DNA of 64,000 bases from Palsa-504 sp963756575 (lineage in GTDB: Bacteria; Actinomycetota; Actinomycetes; Streptosporangiales; Streptosporangiaceae). Of this stretch, positions 8,484 through 17,402 are shown piece by piece (position 1 is the first letter of the stretch; the number at the start of each line of letters is the position of its first letter). The stretch lies in assembly GCA_963756575.1 (NCBI GenBank), contig CAVWOM010000011.1, positions 1-64,000 on the forward strand. The letters are read 5' to 3'. A program made the translations under genes and the position numbers. The notes beneath the pieces were generated by a model. It was not told the DNA's origin. It saw only the letters and a list, made by a program, of their open reading frames with translations, and searched no databases.

Positions 8484-9979
8484 GAACGCGACCGCCGCGG
8501 CCGGTACAGCCGCCCGTGCAGCAGCGTCATCACGGTCACGATCCGCCGCATGTCCTTGTCGGTCCGGCCGAACGAGGTCAGGTTCACCGGCGGCTTCATC
8601 CGCTGCCGGGTAATGGCCTTCGGGCGGCAGAACTCCCGCAGCCCGTCGGCCCCGTGGATCCGCCCGAACCCGGACTCGCCCACCCCGCCGAACGGCAGGG
8701 CCGGCACGATCGCGAACCCGACCACCGAGTTCACCGAGGTCATCCCGGTCCGCAGCGACCGCGCCGCCGCCATGGCCGCCCCGCGATCACGAGAAAACAC
8801 GGCCGACCCGAGCCCGTACCGCCCCGCGTTGGCGAACGACACCCCTTCGGCCAGGTTCGCCACCGGTGTCACCGTCACCGTCGGGCCGAACGTCTCTTCC
8901 GTCACCGCCGCCGAATGCTCAGGCACCTCGGTGAGCACGACCGGCCGCACGTACGGCGGAGCCACCGCGTCCGGGCCGCCGACCGCGGACTTACCGCCCC
9001 GGGCCAGCGCGTCGGCCACGTGCTTGGCCACGGTCTCCGGCTGCGACGGCAGCGTCATCGGCCCGTAGGAAGCCTCGCCGTCGAATCCCGGCCGCAGGTC
9101 GGCGACCTTGAGAGTCAGCCGCTCCATGAACGAGTGGTACACCGCGTCGGCCACGTAGACCCGCTCGATCCCGATGCAGGTCTGCCCGGCGTTGGACATC
9201 GCCCCCCAGGCGGCCGCGTCGGCCGCCGCCTCGAGGTCGGCGTCGGCCGCCACCAGCATCGCGTCCTTGCCGCCGCACTCGGCCAGCACCGGCGTGAGGG
9301 TGTCCGCCGCCGCCGTCATGACCTTGCGCGCGGTCGCCGCCGAGCCGGTGAAGGCGATCTTGGCCACGCCGCTGCGAGCCAGCGACTCTCCGGTCGAGCC
9401 GGCCCCGGTGATCAGCTGCAGGACCGGCTTGACGTCTCCGAACACCTCCAGGGCGGAGGCGAACGACCGGACCAGCCAGCTCCCGGTGGCCGGGGTCAGC
9501 TCGGACGGCTTGAACACGACCGCGTTCCCGGCCGCGAGCGCGTACGCGATCGAGCCGACCGGGGTGAAGACCGGGTAGTTCCACGGCCCGATCACGCCGA
9601 TCACGCCGAGCGGCTGGTACTCCAGCGTCGCCGCCTGGTTGAGGGCGGCCAGGCCCGGGCGTACCCGGCGCGGGCGCAGCACCTTGCGGGCGTGCCTGGC
9701 GGCCCAGTCGATGTGCACGATGGCCAGGATGATCTCCAGCCGGGCGTCGTCCAGCGGCTTGCCGGTCTCCTCGTGCACCAGCTGGGCCAGCCGGCCCAGG
9801 TACCGGGTCAGGTGCGACTTCCAGGCGAGCAGCCGCAGCCGCCGCCCGGACCAGTCGAGTCCGGCCCACCACGCCGCGGCCTCATGGGCCTGGGCCACGG
9901 CGGCCTCTACCTCTCGGCGCCCGTGTACGGGGAAGGTGGCCAGCACTTCCCCGGTCGCCGGGTTTACTGTCTCAAGCAT
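8480..9979 (-). CDS. NAD(P)-dependent aldehyde dehydrogenase (succinic semialdehyde dehydrogenase-like)
   Basis: The 499-residue protein is a full-length ALDH: cofactor-binding region with GPWNYPVF, the NAD-fold segment FTGSAATARKVM, the catalytic glutamate in LAECGGKDAM, and the nucleophilic cysteine in NAGQTCIGIERVYV. The C-terminus has PFGGVGESGFGRIHG. Proteins of this type are often called succinic semialdehyde dehydrogenase in actinomycetes, but substrate range is broad. It converges with the GMC oxidoreductase, sharing stop-codon bases, so the pair may be functionally linked as alcohol and aldehyde oxidation steps. It diverges from the reductase-deaminase gene with 50 bases between starts. 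Confidence 0.93.
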   Translation of the reverse strand: MLETVNPATGEVLATFPVHGRREVEAAVAQAHEAAAWWAGLDWSGRRLRLLAWKSHLTRYLGRLAQLVHEETGKPLDDARLEIILAIVHIDWAARHARKVLRPRRVRPGLAALNQAATLEYQPLGVIGVIGPWNYPVFTPVGSIAYALAAGNAVVFKPSELTPATGSWLVRSFASALEVFGDVKPVLQLITGAGSTGESLARSGVAKIAFTGSAATARKVMTAAADTLTPVLAECGGKDAMLVAADADLEAAADAAAWGAMSNAGQTCIGIERVYVADAVYHSFMERLTLKVADLRPGFDGEASYGPMTLPSQPETVAKHVADALARGGKSAVGGPDAVAPPYVRPVVLTEVPEHSAAVTEETFGPTVTVTPVANLAEGVSFANAGRYGLGSAVFSRDRGAAMAAARSLRTGMTSVNSVVGFAIVPALPFGGVGESGFGRIHGADGLREFCRPKAITRQRMKPPVNLTSFGRTDKDMRRIVTVMTLLHGRLYRPRRSRS

Positions 9980-10029
9980 CGCCTGACCAGTAAAGCATCG
10001 AGCCTCGCCTGATAGCTACGCTGGGGTTC

Positions 10030-11145
10030 GTGCCGTCCCGCCCGTACGTCCTGCTGTCCTGCGCCACGTCCGCCGACGGCTACCTGGACGACGCCAGCCC
10101 GCACCGGCTGATCCTGTCCGGGCCCGCTGACCTGGACCGCGTGGACACCGAACGAGCGGGCTGCGACGCCATCGTGGCCGGCGCGAGCACGGTCCGCCAG
10201 GACAACCCGCGGCTGCTGATCAGGGACCCGCGGCGCAGCGCCCGCCGGACCGCTCGCGGCCTGCCCGCGCATCCCGCCCGGGTGACCCTCACCGCCACCG
10301 GCGACCTGGATCCGGCCGCCCGTTTCTTCGCTCCGGGCGCGCTCCGCCTGGTCTACTGCGCCACCCCCGCCCTGGCCCGGACCCGGGACCGCCTGCAGGA
10401 TGCCGCCGTAGTCATCGACGCGGGCGATCCGCTGTCCCTCCCCTTCATGCTCGATGATCTGGCCGAACGAGATATCCGTCGCGTCATGGTCGAAGGCGGC
10501 GCGCGGCTCCTCGGCCAATTCTTCACGGGCGGCCTGGCCGATGAATTCCAGCACGCCGTGGCCCCGTTCTTCATCGCCGACCCCGCCGCCCCCCGGCTGG
10601 ATCTGCCGTCGCCCGCCCCGGACGGCCCGATGACCCTGGCCGGGTCGTCCCGTGTCGGCGAGATCGCCGTGCTGCGCTACCTGCTCGGCCCGGGCGGCCC
10701 GGACCACCGGTTCCTGCGCTGGGCGGTCGAGCTGGCCCGGCTGTGCCCGCCGTCCGAGTCGGCGTTCTCGGTCGGCGCGGTGATCGTGGCGCAGGATGGC
10801 GAGGTGCTGGCCACCGGTTTCTCCCGCGAGCAGGAGGACCACGACCACGCCGAAGAGGTCGCCCTCCGCAAGCTCGGACCCGACCCCCGGCTCAAGCACG
10901 CCACCGTCTACAGCTCGCTGGTGCCCTGCGGGGCGCGGGCCTCACGCCCGCTGACCTGCGTCCAGCACATCGTCGCGGCGGGCATCCCGCGGGTCGTGTT
11001 CGCCTGGCGCGAGCCCCGGCTGTTCACCGACGGGCAGGGCGCCGAGCAGCTCCGCGCCGCCGGCCTCGACGTCACCGAGGTCCCCGAACTGGCCCCCCGG
11101 GCCCGGGCGGTGAACGCCCATCTCGTCGAGTCCAGTACCGCCTGA
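10030..11145 (+). CDS. RibD-like reductase-deaminase fusion, reversed domain order
   Basis: The N-terminal half (about residues 1-220) is a RibD-C/dihydrofolate-reductase-like domain, with opening YVLLSCATSADGYLDDA, the substrate-loop GASTVRQDNPRLL and the VMVEGGARLLGQF motif. The C-terminal half (about 225-371) is a cytidine-deaminase fold with zinc motif HAEE and PCGARASRPLTC. In bacterial RibD the deaminase comes first, so this order is reversed, as in the eukaryotic reductase/deaminase pairing. The spacing between the two cysteines is one residue longer than in RibD. A role in riboflavin or deazaflavin-like pyrimidine chemistry is plausible but not proven. GTG start; no rib genes are nearby. 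Confidence 0.82.
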   Translation: MPSRPYVLLSCATSADGYLDDASPHRLILSGPADLDRVDTERAGCDAIVAGASTVRQDNPRLLIRDPRRSARRTARGLPAHPARVTLTATGDLDPAARFFAPGALRLVYCATPALARTRDRLQDAAVVIDAGDPLSLPFMLDDLAERDIRRVMVEGGARLLGQFFTGGLADEFQHAVAPFFIADPAAPRLDLPSPAPDGPMTLAGSSRVGEIAVLRYLLGPGGPDHRFLRWAVELARLCPPSESAFSVGAVIVAQDGEVLATGFSREQEDHDHAEEVALRKLGPDPRLKHATVYSSLVPCGARASRPLTCVQHIVAAGIPRVVFAWREPRLFTDGQGAEQLRAAGLDVTEVPELAPRARAVNAHLVESSTA

Positions 11146-11206
11146 GCTCCGCTGGTCGCGGTTCGCGATCGGCGGTTACTTCTTCATCCTGGGCACGGCC
11201 TTCGCG

Positions 11207-12292
11207 GTGTGGGGGGCGCGGCTGCCCGCCATCAAGGAGTCGCTGCACCTCAGCGACGGGCGGCTGGGGCTGGCGCTGTTCGCGATGCCCGCCGGCAGCG
11301 TGCTGACGCTGCCGGTGAGCGGCCGGGTCGCCAACCGCGTCGGCCTGGCCCGGATGCTGCGGGTGGCCGGCGCGCTGAACCCGGCCGCGCTGGTCCTGCT
11401 CGGGCTGGCGCCGGACCTGGTCGTGCTGATGATCGCGCTGGCCGTCTACGGCGCCCTGTTCGGGCTGCTTGACGTGTCGATGAACGCCTGCGCGGCCCGG
11501 CTCGAGCTCGGCTACGGACGGCCCATCATGTCCTCGCTGCATGCCGCGTACAGCATCGCCGGGCTGGCCGGCGCCGGGATCGGCGGTATCTCGGCCTGGC
11601 TGGGCTTCAGCCCGCTGACCGCGTTCGCCGCGACCGCCGCCGCGCTGGCCGCCGGCAGCCTGCTGCTCGGCCCGCGGGTCGTGCTCCCCGAACCCCCGGC
11701 CATCCCGGAGCACGCCGGCGGCTCTCCGCGCCGCACGCTCAGGCAGATCACCACCGTGATCTGGATCCTCGGCCTGCTCGCCCTGTGCGGGCAGGTGGGG
11801 GAGGGCTCGGCCGGCGACTGGAGCGCCGTCTACCTGCACGTCAACCTGGGCACCTCGCCCGGCGTGGCCGCCGTGGGGCTGGGCGCGTTCTCGGTCGCGA
11901 TGGCGGCCGGACGGCTGGCCGGCGACCGGCTGGCGGCCCGGTTCGGCCCGGTCCGGCTGGTCCGGGCCAGCGGCCTGGTCGCCGGGATCGGCCTGGCCGC
12001 CGGCCTGCTGGCCGGTTCGCCCGCGGCCGCCATCGCCGGCTTCGCCCTGCTCGGCGCGGGCCTGGCCGGGATCTTCCCGCAGATCGTCACCGTCGCCGCC
12101 CGGCTGGACCCCGCCCAGGCCGGCCGCAACATCGGCCGCATCGCCGCCGTGTCCTACTCGGGCCTGCTCAGCGGCCCGGTCGCGATCGGCGCCATCGCCT
12201 CCGCCGTCGGCCTGCGGAACGCCCTCCTCGTCCCGGCCGCCCTCGCCCTCGTCGTGACCGCGGCGGGCGGCTGGGCCATGATCGGGTCATGA
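11207..12292 (+). CDS. MFS transporter (start uncertain)
   Basis: Twelve-helix major facilitator family permease; visible features include WGARLPAIKESL at the cytoplasmic end of helix 1 and the loop 2-3 motif GRVANRVGLARML. The only ordinary start codon is GTG 11207, but the same frame is open from 11114 and encodes RWSRFAIGGYFFILGTAFAV, a normal first transmembrane helix, with no ATG, GTG or TTG ahead of it. The true protein therefore probably starts upstream at a non-standard codon, or a base error hides the start. The gene follows the reductase-deaminase by translational overlap and its stop overlaps the next ATG (ATGA). Substrate unknown. Confidence 0.85.
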   Translation: MWGARLPAIKESLHLSDGRLGLALFAMPAGSVLTLPVSGRVANRVGLARMLRVAGALNPAALVLLGLAPDLVVLMIALAVYGALFGLLDVSMNACAARLELGYGRPIMSSLHAAYSIAGLAGAGIGGISAWLGFSPLTAFAATAAALAAGSLLLGPRVVLPEPPAIPEHAGGSPRRTLRQITTVIWILGLLALCGQVGEGSAGDWSAVYLHVNLGTSPGVAAVGLGAFSVAMAAGRLAGDRLAARFGPVRLVRASGLVAGIGLAAGLLAGSPAAAIAGFALLGAGLAGIFPQIVTVAARLDPAQAGRNIGRIAAVSYSGLLSGPVAIGAIASAVGLRNALLVPAALALVVTAAGGWAMIGS

Positions 12293-13302
12293 CCGTACGG
12301 TGGGGCGTGGCCGGGCCGGGGCCGATCGCCGGCAAGGTGATCGGGGACCTAGCCCATGTGCCGGACGCGGTCCTGACCGCCGTCGGCTCGCGTTCGGCCG
12401 GGCGGGCGCGGGCGTTCGCCGCCGCCTACGCCGCGTCGGCCGGCCCCGGCCGGGTCCCGGCGGCGCATGGTTCCTACCGGGACCTGATCGGCGACCCGGA
12501 TGTGGACGTGGTCTACGTGGCCACCCCGCATCCGCACCACCGCGCCCTGGCCCTGGCCGCGCTGGCCGCGGGGAAGGCGATCGTGGTCGAGAAGTCGTTC
12601 ACCGTGACTCCGGCGGCGACCCGGGAGATCGTCGCGGCCGCGCGCACGGCCGGCCGCTTCGCCATGGAGGCGATGTGGACCCGGTTCTGCCCGGCCGTGG
12701 CCCGGCTGCGCGAACTGGTGGCCGACGGGGCGATCGGCGAGGTGTGCGCGGTGACCGCGGACCTGGGGGTGCGCCACCCGGTGGACCCGGCCACCCTGTC
12801 CTTGGACCCGGCCCAGGGGGACGGCCTGCTGTTCCACCTGGGGGTCTACCCGGTCTCGTTCGCCCAGATGCTGCTGGGCGCGCCGGATTCGGTCGTCGCG
12901 CACGGCGTCGTGCTCGCCAGCGGCGCCGACGTGGAGGAATCGGTGCTGCTGCGCTACCCGGGCGGCCGCTCGGCCCAGCTGTTCGCGTCGCTGCGCAGCC
13001 CCGCCCCCGGGGAGGCGCGGGTGCTCGGCACGGCCGGCTGGATCGGCGTGCCGCCGCGATTCCACTACGCCAGCCGGATCGTGCTGCACCGCACCGGGCG
13101 CGACCCGCAGGTCATCGACGCCCCGCTTACCGGCGCCGGCTACGCCCACGAGCTAGCCGAGGTCACCGCGTGCGTGGCCGCCGGGAACACCGAGAGCGCG
13201 ATCATGCCGCTGGCCAACACGGTCGCCGTGCAGGACGTGATGAGCGAGATCGCCACCCAGCTCGGCCTGCGGGTGATCGAGGGCCCGGCCGAGCTGCCCT
13301 GA
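12289..13302 (+). CDS. Gfo/Idh/MocA family NAD(P)-dependent oxidoreductase
   Basis: The 337-residue protein has the N-terminal Rossmann motif WGVAGPGPIAGKVI (glycine-rich loop, residues 5-18), the dinucleotide-binding segment VDVVYVATPHPHHR, and the family lysine in the GKAIVVEKSFTVT stretch (EKxxxxT in place of the usual EKP). These enzymes oxidise or reduce sugars, inositols or related compounds. The ATG overlaps the MFS stop by four bases, so it is coupled to the transporter and may act on its substrate. The resemblance is to the dihydrodiol/1,5-anhydrofructose-type subgroup, but no substrate is assigned. Confidence 0.9.
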   Translation: MTVRWGVAGPGPIAGKVIGDLAHVPDAVLTAVGSRSAGRARAFAAAYAASAGPGRVPAAHGSYRDLIGDPDVDVVYVATPHPHHRALALAALAAGKAIVVEKSFTVTPAATREIVAAARTAGRFAMEAMWTRFCPAVARLRELVADGAIGEVCAVTADLGVRHPVDPATLSLDPAQGDGLLFHLGVYPVSFAQMLLGAPDSVVAHGVVLASGADVEESVLLRYPGGRSAQLFASLRSPAPGEARVLGTAGWIGVPPRFHYASRIVLHRTGRDPQVIDAPLTGAGYAHELAEVTACVAAGNTESAIMPLANTVAVQDVMSEIATQLGLRVIEGPAELP

Positions 13303-13399
13303 GGCGGCTCGGCCGGGCCGATGACTTAGCCGGCCGGGCCGCGTCTGTACCTAAGGGCTGCAGATCGCAGCCCGTGACCATGATCAGTCAGGAGGCCCC

Positions 13400-14083
13400 A
13401 TGACTGCCGCACTACCTCCCGTCGTCGACGCGGACACCTGGCAGCACGAACTCGACGCGCTGCGGGTCCGGGAGAAGGCCGCGACTCGGGAACTCAACGC
13501 CGTCGCCGCGCAGCGGCGGGCGCTGCCGATGGTCAAGATGCCCGACTACACCCTGGAGGGGGAGCAGGGCCCGGTCCGGCTGGCCGACGTCTTCGAGGGC
13601 AAGTCGCAGCTGATCGTCTACAACCACATGTGGTTCCCCGGCGAGAAGTGGCAGTGCCCCGGCTGCACCGGGTTCACCTCGCAGTACACCCGGCTGGAGT
13701 TCCTGGACAGCTACGACGCCCGGTTCGTCATCGTCACCCAGGGCCCGATCTCCGAAGCTCTTGCTTACAAGCAGCGGGTCGGGAACAAGATGACCTGGTA
13801 CTCCACGGCCAACAGCCCGTTCGGCAGCGACGTCGGGGCGCCGCCCGGCGGCGGCTTCGCGGTCAACGTGTTCCTGCGCGACGGGGACACCGTGTACCGC
13901 ACCTGGCACACCAGCGGCCGCGGCACCGAGCAGCTCAGCCACAGCTTCGCGCTGATCGACCTGCTGCCCTACGGGCGCCAGGAGGAGTGGCAGGACTCGC
14001 CCGAGGGCTGGCCGCAGTCGCCTACCTACAGCCGCTGGTCCGGCTCCGAAGCCATCGCCGCGGCCTACGGGGTAGACGCGTAA
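13400..14083 (+). CDS. DUF899 family thioredoxin-like protein
   Basis: The 227-residue protein has the DUF899 pattern: an N-terminal helical region with LREKAATRELNAVAAQRRALPMV, then a thioredoxin-like domain with the CPGC motif in KWQCPGCTGFTSQ (about residues 89-101), and the C-terminal RTWHTSGRGTEQLSHSFALIDLLPYGRQEEWQDSPEGW segment. DUF899 proteins are linked to the thioredoxin fold but lack an established reaction. The ATG is preceded by a strong CAGGAGG. It follows the Gfo/Idh gene after 97 bases and may be separately transcribed. Confidence 0.9.
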   Translation: MTAALPPVVDADTWQHELDALRVREKAATRELNAVAAQRRALPMVKMPDYTLEGEQGPVRLADVFEGKSQLIVYNHMWFPGEKWQCPGCTGFTSQYTRLEFLDSYDARFVIVTQGPISEALAYKQRVGNKMTWYSTANSPFGSDVGAPPGGGFAVNVFLRDGDTVYRTWHTSGRGTEQLSHSFALIDLLPYGRQEEWQDSPEGWPQSPTYSRWSGSEAIAAAYGVDA

Positions 14084-14094
14084 GGCCGTCCTCG

Positions 14095-14550
14095 TCATTC
14101 GCGCTCGGTCACGCGAAGCCCGCGGGGCGGCGTCCACGACTCGATGACCAGCAACGTCGCCTCCGGGTTGAGCCGGGTGATGACGACCTCGCCGATGTCG
14201 GCCAGGAACTGATCCCCGTCAGCTTCTTCGCCGGGCGGTCCGGCCGGGACCGCCCGGCCGGCGATCTTCGCCTCGCCCGGCCACTCGGCTTCCTTGCCCT
14301 CCTGCGGGTGAACCACCGGGCCGTGCAGCGCGAACCTCGGATCCCGCCGCAGGTCTGCGCCCTTGCGCGCGCCTGGCATCGACCCGAACCTGAGCTCACC
14401 GCCGGCGAACTCGCACTCGATGCCCGAGATCCGCGGCGAGCCGTCGGCCCGCAACGTCGCGATGGTCTTGTGCCTGCCCGCGTCGAAGAGCCGCCGCACC
14501 CGCGCCGCGAACTCGGGTTCGGCCTGCTCCACGTCCTTCCACGCCACCAT
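14095..14550 (-). CDS. Pyridoxamine 5'-phosphate oxidase-fold protein
   Basis: A split-barrel flavin- or F420-binding type protein of 151 residues from the chosen start. The first strand region HKTIATLRADGSPRISGIEC is typical of the PNPOx-like fold, followed by LRFGSMPGARKGADLRRDPRFALHG, where phosphate and cofactor contacts are usually found. I chose the ATG at 14550 (MVAWKDVEQAEPEF); the frame extends upstream to another ATG at 14604, but the extra residues look unlike the family. It converges with the DUF899 gene with 11 bases between stops. Substrate unknown. Confidence 0.86.
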   Translation of the reverse strand: MVAWKDVEQAEPEFAARVRRLFDAGRHKTIATLRADGSPRISGIECEFAGGELRFGSMPGARKGADLRRDPRFALHGPVVHPQEGKEAEWPGEAKIAGRAVPAGPPGEEADGDQFLADIGEVVITRLNPEATLLVIESWTPPRGLRVTERE

Positions 14551-14709
14551 GGGCACAGTATGCCCCGGGTGCGCGTAACAATTTGGTAATCGGCGCTGGA
14601 ACAATGCGCGCCTAAACCGGGACCTTTCCGAAATCTCGCTATCAAGGCCGGCTCGTCCTGTTATCTTCAGCCTTCCCTAAGGTTTTTCTGACTGTCGGAA
14701 GGTCGTCCG

Positions 14710-16095
14710 ATGCGCCTGTCCAGAGCGAGTTCCGCCCGGCGGGCGTTCGCCGTCGCCGCCGTATTGACCGCCGTAGCCGGGGGCGCCGTCGCGGGCAGCA
14801 CCGCCGCGCTCGCCAGCGGCGCGAGCGGACCGGGCGCTCTGATCGTGCACCCGGCCACCCACAACGTCCACGGCACGTTCATGGCGCCGGTCCCGTTCAG
14901 TGACCCGCAGTGCGAGGCCACCTTCCAGATCAAGTGCTACGTTCCCGACCAGGTCGAGGCGGCGTACAACCTGCCCTCCCTCTACCACGGCGGCATCACC
15001 GGCAAGGGCCGCACCATCGTGGTCGTCGACGCGTTCGGATCACCGACGATCGGCGACGACCTGCTGCAGTTCGACCAGTACCTGGGCCTGGGCACCCCCC
15101 CGCTGCGCGTCGTCAAGTTCGGGAAGATGCCGGCTTACAACTCCAGCAACGGCAACATGGTCGGCTGGGCCGGCGAGACCTCGCTGGACGTGGAGTACGC
15201 GCACGCCGGCGCCCCGGGCGCCAAGCTCGTGCTGGTCGAGGTGGGCAAGGACAACCTGCAGCAGCTCGCGCTCGCCGTCAAGTACGCGGTCCAGCACAAG
15301 CTCGGCGACGTGATCAGCCTGAGCTGGGGACTGCCCGAGCAGGACCTCGGGCGGCAGTTCGTCAACGCCTACAGCTCAATTTTCAGTCAGGCCGCGAAGA
15401 GCCACATCACGATCGTCGCGTCCTCCGGCGACAGCGGTGCATCCGGCCAGCAGAACGACGGCAGCAATTACCGCCACCCGGTCTCGAGCTGGCCCGCTAC
15501 CAGCCCGTACGTGACCGCCGTGGGCGGCACCAGGCTGAACCTGAACGCCAGCGGCGGCCGCAACGGCCACGACACGGCCTGGAACGACACCTACAGCGCC
15601 GCGGTCAACAACTTCTTCTTCGGCAACTCAGGCCCGAACCCGCTGGCCACCGGCGGCGGGAAGTCCGTGTACTACGGCCGGCCCAGCTACCAGAAGGGCG
15701 TGCGCGGCGTCACCGGCGGCCAGCGCGGCATCCCGGACATCTCGATGAGCGCCTCGTGCAGCGTCGCGGTGAACGTCTTCGAGACCTACAGCGGCGGGCA
15801 GGGCGGCTGGACCGCGTCCTGCGGCACCAGCGAATCGGCCCCGATGTTCGCGGCCATCGTCGCGCTCGCCGCCCAGGAGGCCGGCCACGGGCTCGGGCTG
15901 ATCAACCCGGCGCTTTACGCCCTCGCGGGCAAGCACGCCGCGGGCATCGTCCCGGTGGCGTCCGGCAACAACACCGTCTCGTTCTCCGGCGTGACGGTGC
16001 ACGGCTACTCCGTCCGCAAGGGCTACAACCTGGTTACCGGGCTCGGCAGCGTCAACGGCAAGAGCTTCGTCCCGGAACTCGCGCACGCGGCTTAA
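14710..16095 (+). CDS. Secreted S53-family peptidase (sedolisin)
   Basis: Serine-carboxyl endopeptidase active in acid. A signal peptide is visible: basic MRLSRASSARRAF then a hydrophobic stretch to ALASGASG near residue 38. The catalytic Glu and Asp are in AGETSLD (E156, D160), the oxyanion Asp in SSGDSG (D241), and the serine in CGTSESAP (S374). The large activation prodomain of kumamolisins is missing; only about 75 residues separate the signal from the catalytic fold. At the C-terminal calcium site the usual Asp of a GYD-x-x-TGLG motif is Asn (GYNLVTGLG). A GGAAGG sequence lies before the ATG. Confidence 0.92.
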   Translation: MRLSRASSARRAFAVAAVLTAVAGGAVAGSTAALASGASGPGALIVHPATHNVHGTFMAPVPFSDPQCEATFQIKCYVPDQVEAAYNLPSLYHGGITGKGRTIVVVDAFGSPTIGDDLLQFDQYLGLGTPPLRVVKFGKMPAYNSSNGNMVGWAGETSLDVEYAHAGAPGAKLVLVEVGKDNLQQLALAVKYAVQHKLGDVISLSWGLPEQDLGRQFVNAYSSIFSQAAKSHITIVASSGDSGASGQQNDGSNYRHPVSSWPATSPYVTAVGGTRLNLNASGGRNGHDTAWNDTYSAAVNNFFFGNSGPNPLATGGGKSVYYGRPSYQKGVRGVTGGQRGIPDISMSASCSVAVNVFETYSGGQGGWTASCGTSESAPMFAAIVALAAQEAGHGLGLINPALYALAGKHAAGIVPVASGNNTVSFSGVTVHGYSVRKGYNLVTGLGSVNGKSFVPELAHAA

Positions 16096-16102
16096 GGGGC
16101 CA

Positions 16103-16182
16103 GCGGGTCACGGCTCCGGCGGGTCACGGCGTCAGCGGGTCACGGCGTCAGCGGGTCACGGCGTCAGCGGGTCACGGCGTCA
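16103..16182. repeat. 16-bp tandem repeat, five copies
   Basis: GCGGGTCACGGCGTCA is repeated at 16119, 16135, 16151 and 16167, with a variant first copy at 16103. The array fills the space between the sedolisin and the convergent methyltransferase, and its last copy runs over the methyltransferase stop codon. It looks like recent slippage expansion; no role is evident. Confidence 0.92.
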
Positions 16183-17272
16183 GCCGGTAGAAGCGCAGCA
16201 TGTCCGCCTCGACCGGGAGGATTTCCAGGCCCTGGAAGCCCGCTTCCAGGGCGTACCGGCGCAGCGTGGCCGGCCGCATCACGGCCCCGGTCGCGGCGGT
16301 GTCCGGGTCGCCCATGACCGCGGGCAGGCAGGCGACCACGCTCCAGGCGTAGTGGTACTGCTCCGCGACCGAGGCGGGGGCGGCGAACTCGTCCTCGGTC
16401 CGTTCGTCGGCCACGATGACGCAGCCCGGTTCGGCGAGCATCCCGCGGGCCGCGCGCAGCGCATCGACCGGGCGGGACATGTCGTGCAGCCCTTCGAGGA
16501 TCGTCACCAGGTCGTACCGGCCGGACACGCTGGGACTGGACACGTCCGCGGCGGTGAACGTGACCCGGTCCGTCAGGCCGGCTTCGGCCGCGTGGCGCCG
16601 GGCCGCCCCGATCGCATCGGTGTCCAGGTCGAAGCCGTCGACGCTGATCAGCGGGTACGCCTGCGCCAGGGCGATGCTGGACCAGCCCGTCCCGCAGGCC
16701 AGGTCCGCCACCCGGGCCGGCGGCTCGGCGCGCAGCCGCCGGTCCACGTCCGCGATGGCGGGCAGCCATTCCCGGCCCAGCCGGTTGAGGAACGTCGCCC
16801 GGTTGAACTCCGGCCGGCCCTCCGGTGCCCACGGCAACGGAGGAGGCGCGCCGCCGCTGCGGAACGCCTCGGCTAGCTCGGCCATCCGGCGGGCGGCGCG
16901 GACGATCTCGGTGCCCTTGAACGCCTCGTAGCGGGCGTCGCCGGGGTCGGCGAGAACAGGCACGTGCCCCGGCGGGATGGAGTACCGCCTGGCCAGCGGC
17001 CCGGCCGCCGGATCATCGGTCTCCAGCAGCCCGCTGGCCGCGTGGTGCTCCAGCCATTCCCGGATGTACCGCTCGGCTGTGCCCGTCCGCGCGGCCAGTT
17101 CCCCGGACGTCGCCGGGCCGCCGGCCCGCAGGGCCTGGTACAGCCCCAGCCGCTCGCCCAGGTACACGGTGAGCAGTTCGAGCGCTCCGGCCATGTCCCG
17201 GAACAGCCGGTCCGCCAGCCCTGCCGCATCACCAGGTTCGCCCGTCCCGCCCCCGTGCTCGTCAACTCCCAT
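16172..17272 (-). CDS. Class I SAM-dependent methyltransferase with winged-helix N-terminus
   Basis: The 366-residue protein has an N-terminal dimerisation/winged-helix region (LYLGERLGLYQAL-type helix, then TSGELAARTGTAERYIREWLEHHAASGLL) and a Rossmann methyltransferase domain with motif I VADLACGTGWSSIALA, followed by DGFDLDTDAIGAARRHA and motif IV-like LVTILEGLHDM. The architecture resembles actinobacterial O-methyltransferase-like proteins of unknown substrate. ATG 17272 (MGVDEHGG) was preferred to the upstream ATG at 17407, whose added residues look like noise. A damaged relative lies at 43393-44186. The tandem repeat array overlaps its 3' end. Confidence 0.88.
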   Translation of the reverse strand: MGVDEHGGGTGEPGDAAGLADRLFRDMAGALELLTVYLGERLGLYQALRAGGPATSGELAARTGTAERYIREWLEHHAASGLLETDDPAAGPLARRYSIPPGHVPVLADPGDARYEAFKGTEIVRAARRMAELAEAFRSGGAPPPLPWAPEGRPEFNRATFLNRLGREWLPAIADVDRRLRAEPPARVADLACGTGWSSIALAQAYPLISVDGFDLDTDAIGAARRHAAEAGLTDRVTFTAADVSSPSVSGRYDLVTILEGLHDMSRPVDALRAARGMLAEPGCVIVADERTEDEFAAPASVAEQYHYAWSVVACLPAVMGDPDTAATGAVMRPATLRRYALEAGFQGLEILPVEADMLRFYRLTP

Positions 17273-17402
17273 ACCGCCCAAGCTACTGGTCGTCTCCCTG
17301 CCCTGCGCTATCCGGTAACCGTGGCGAGGCAATCGGCGCGGACGAACTCCGGCGGCTGATGGACCAGCCCCGGCAAGCTGAACAGCGTCCGGCCGAGCAG
17401 CC

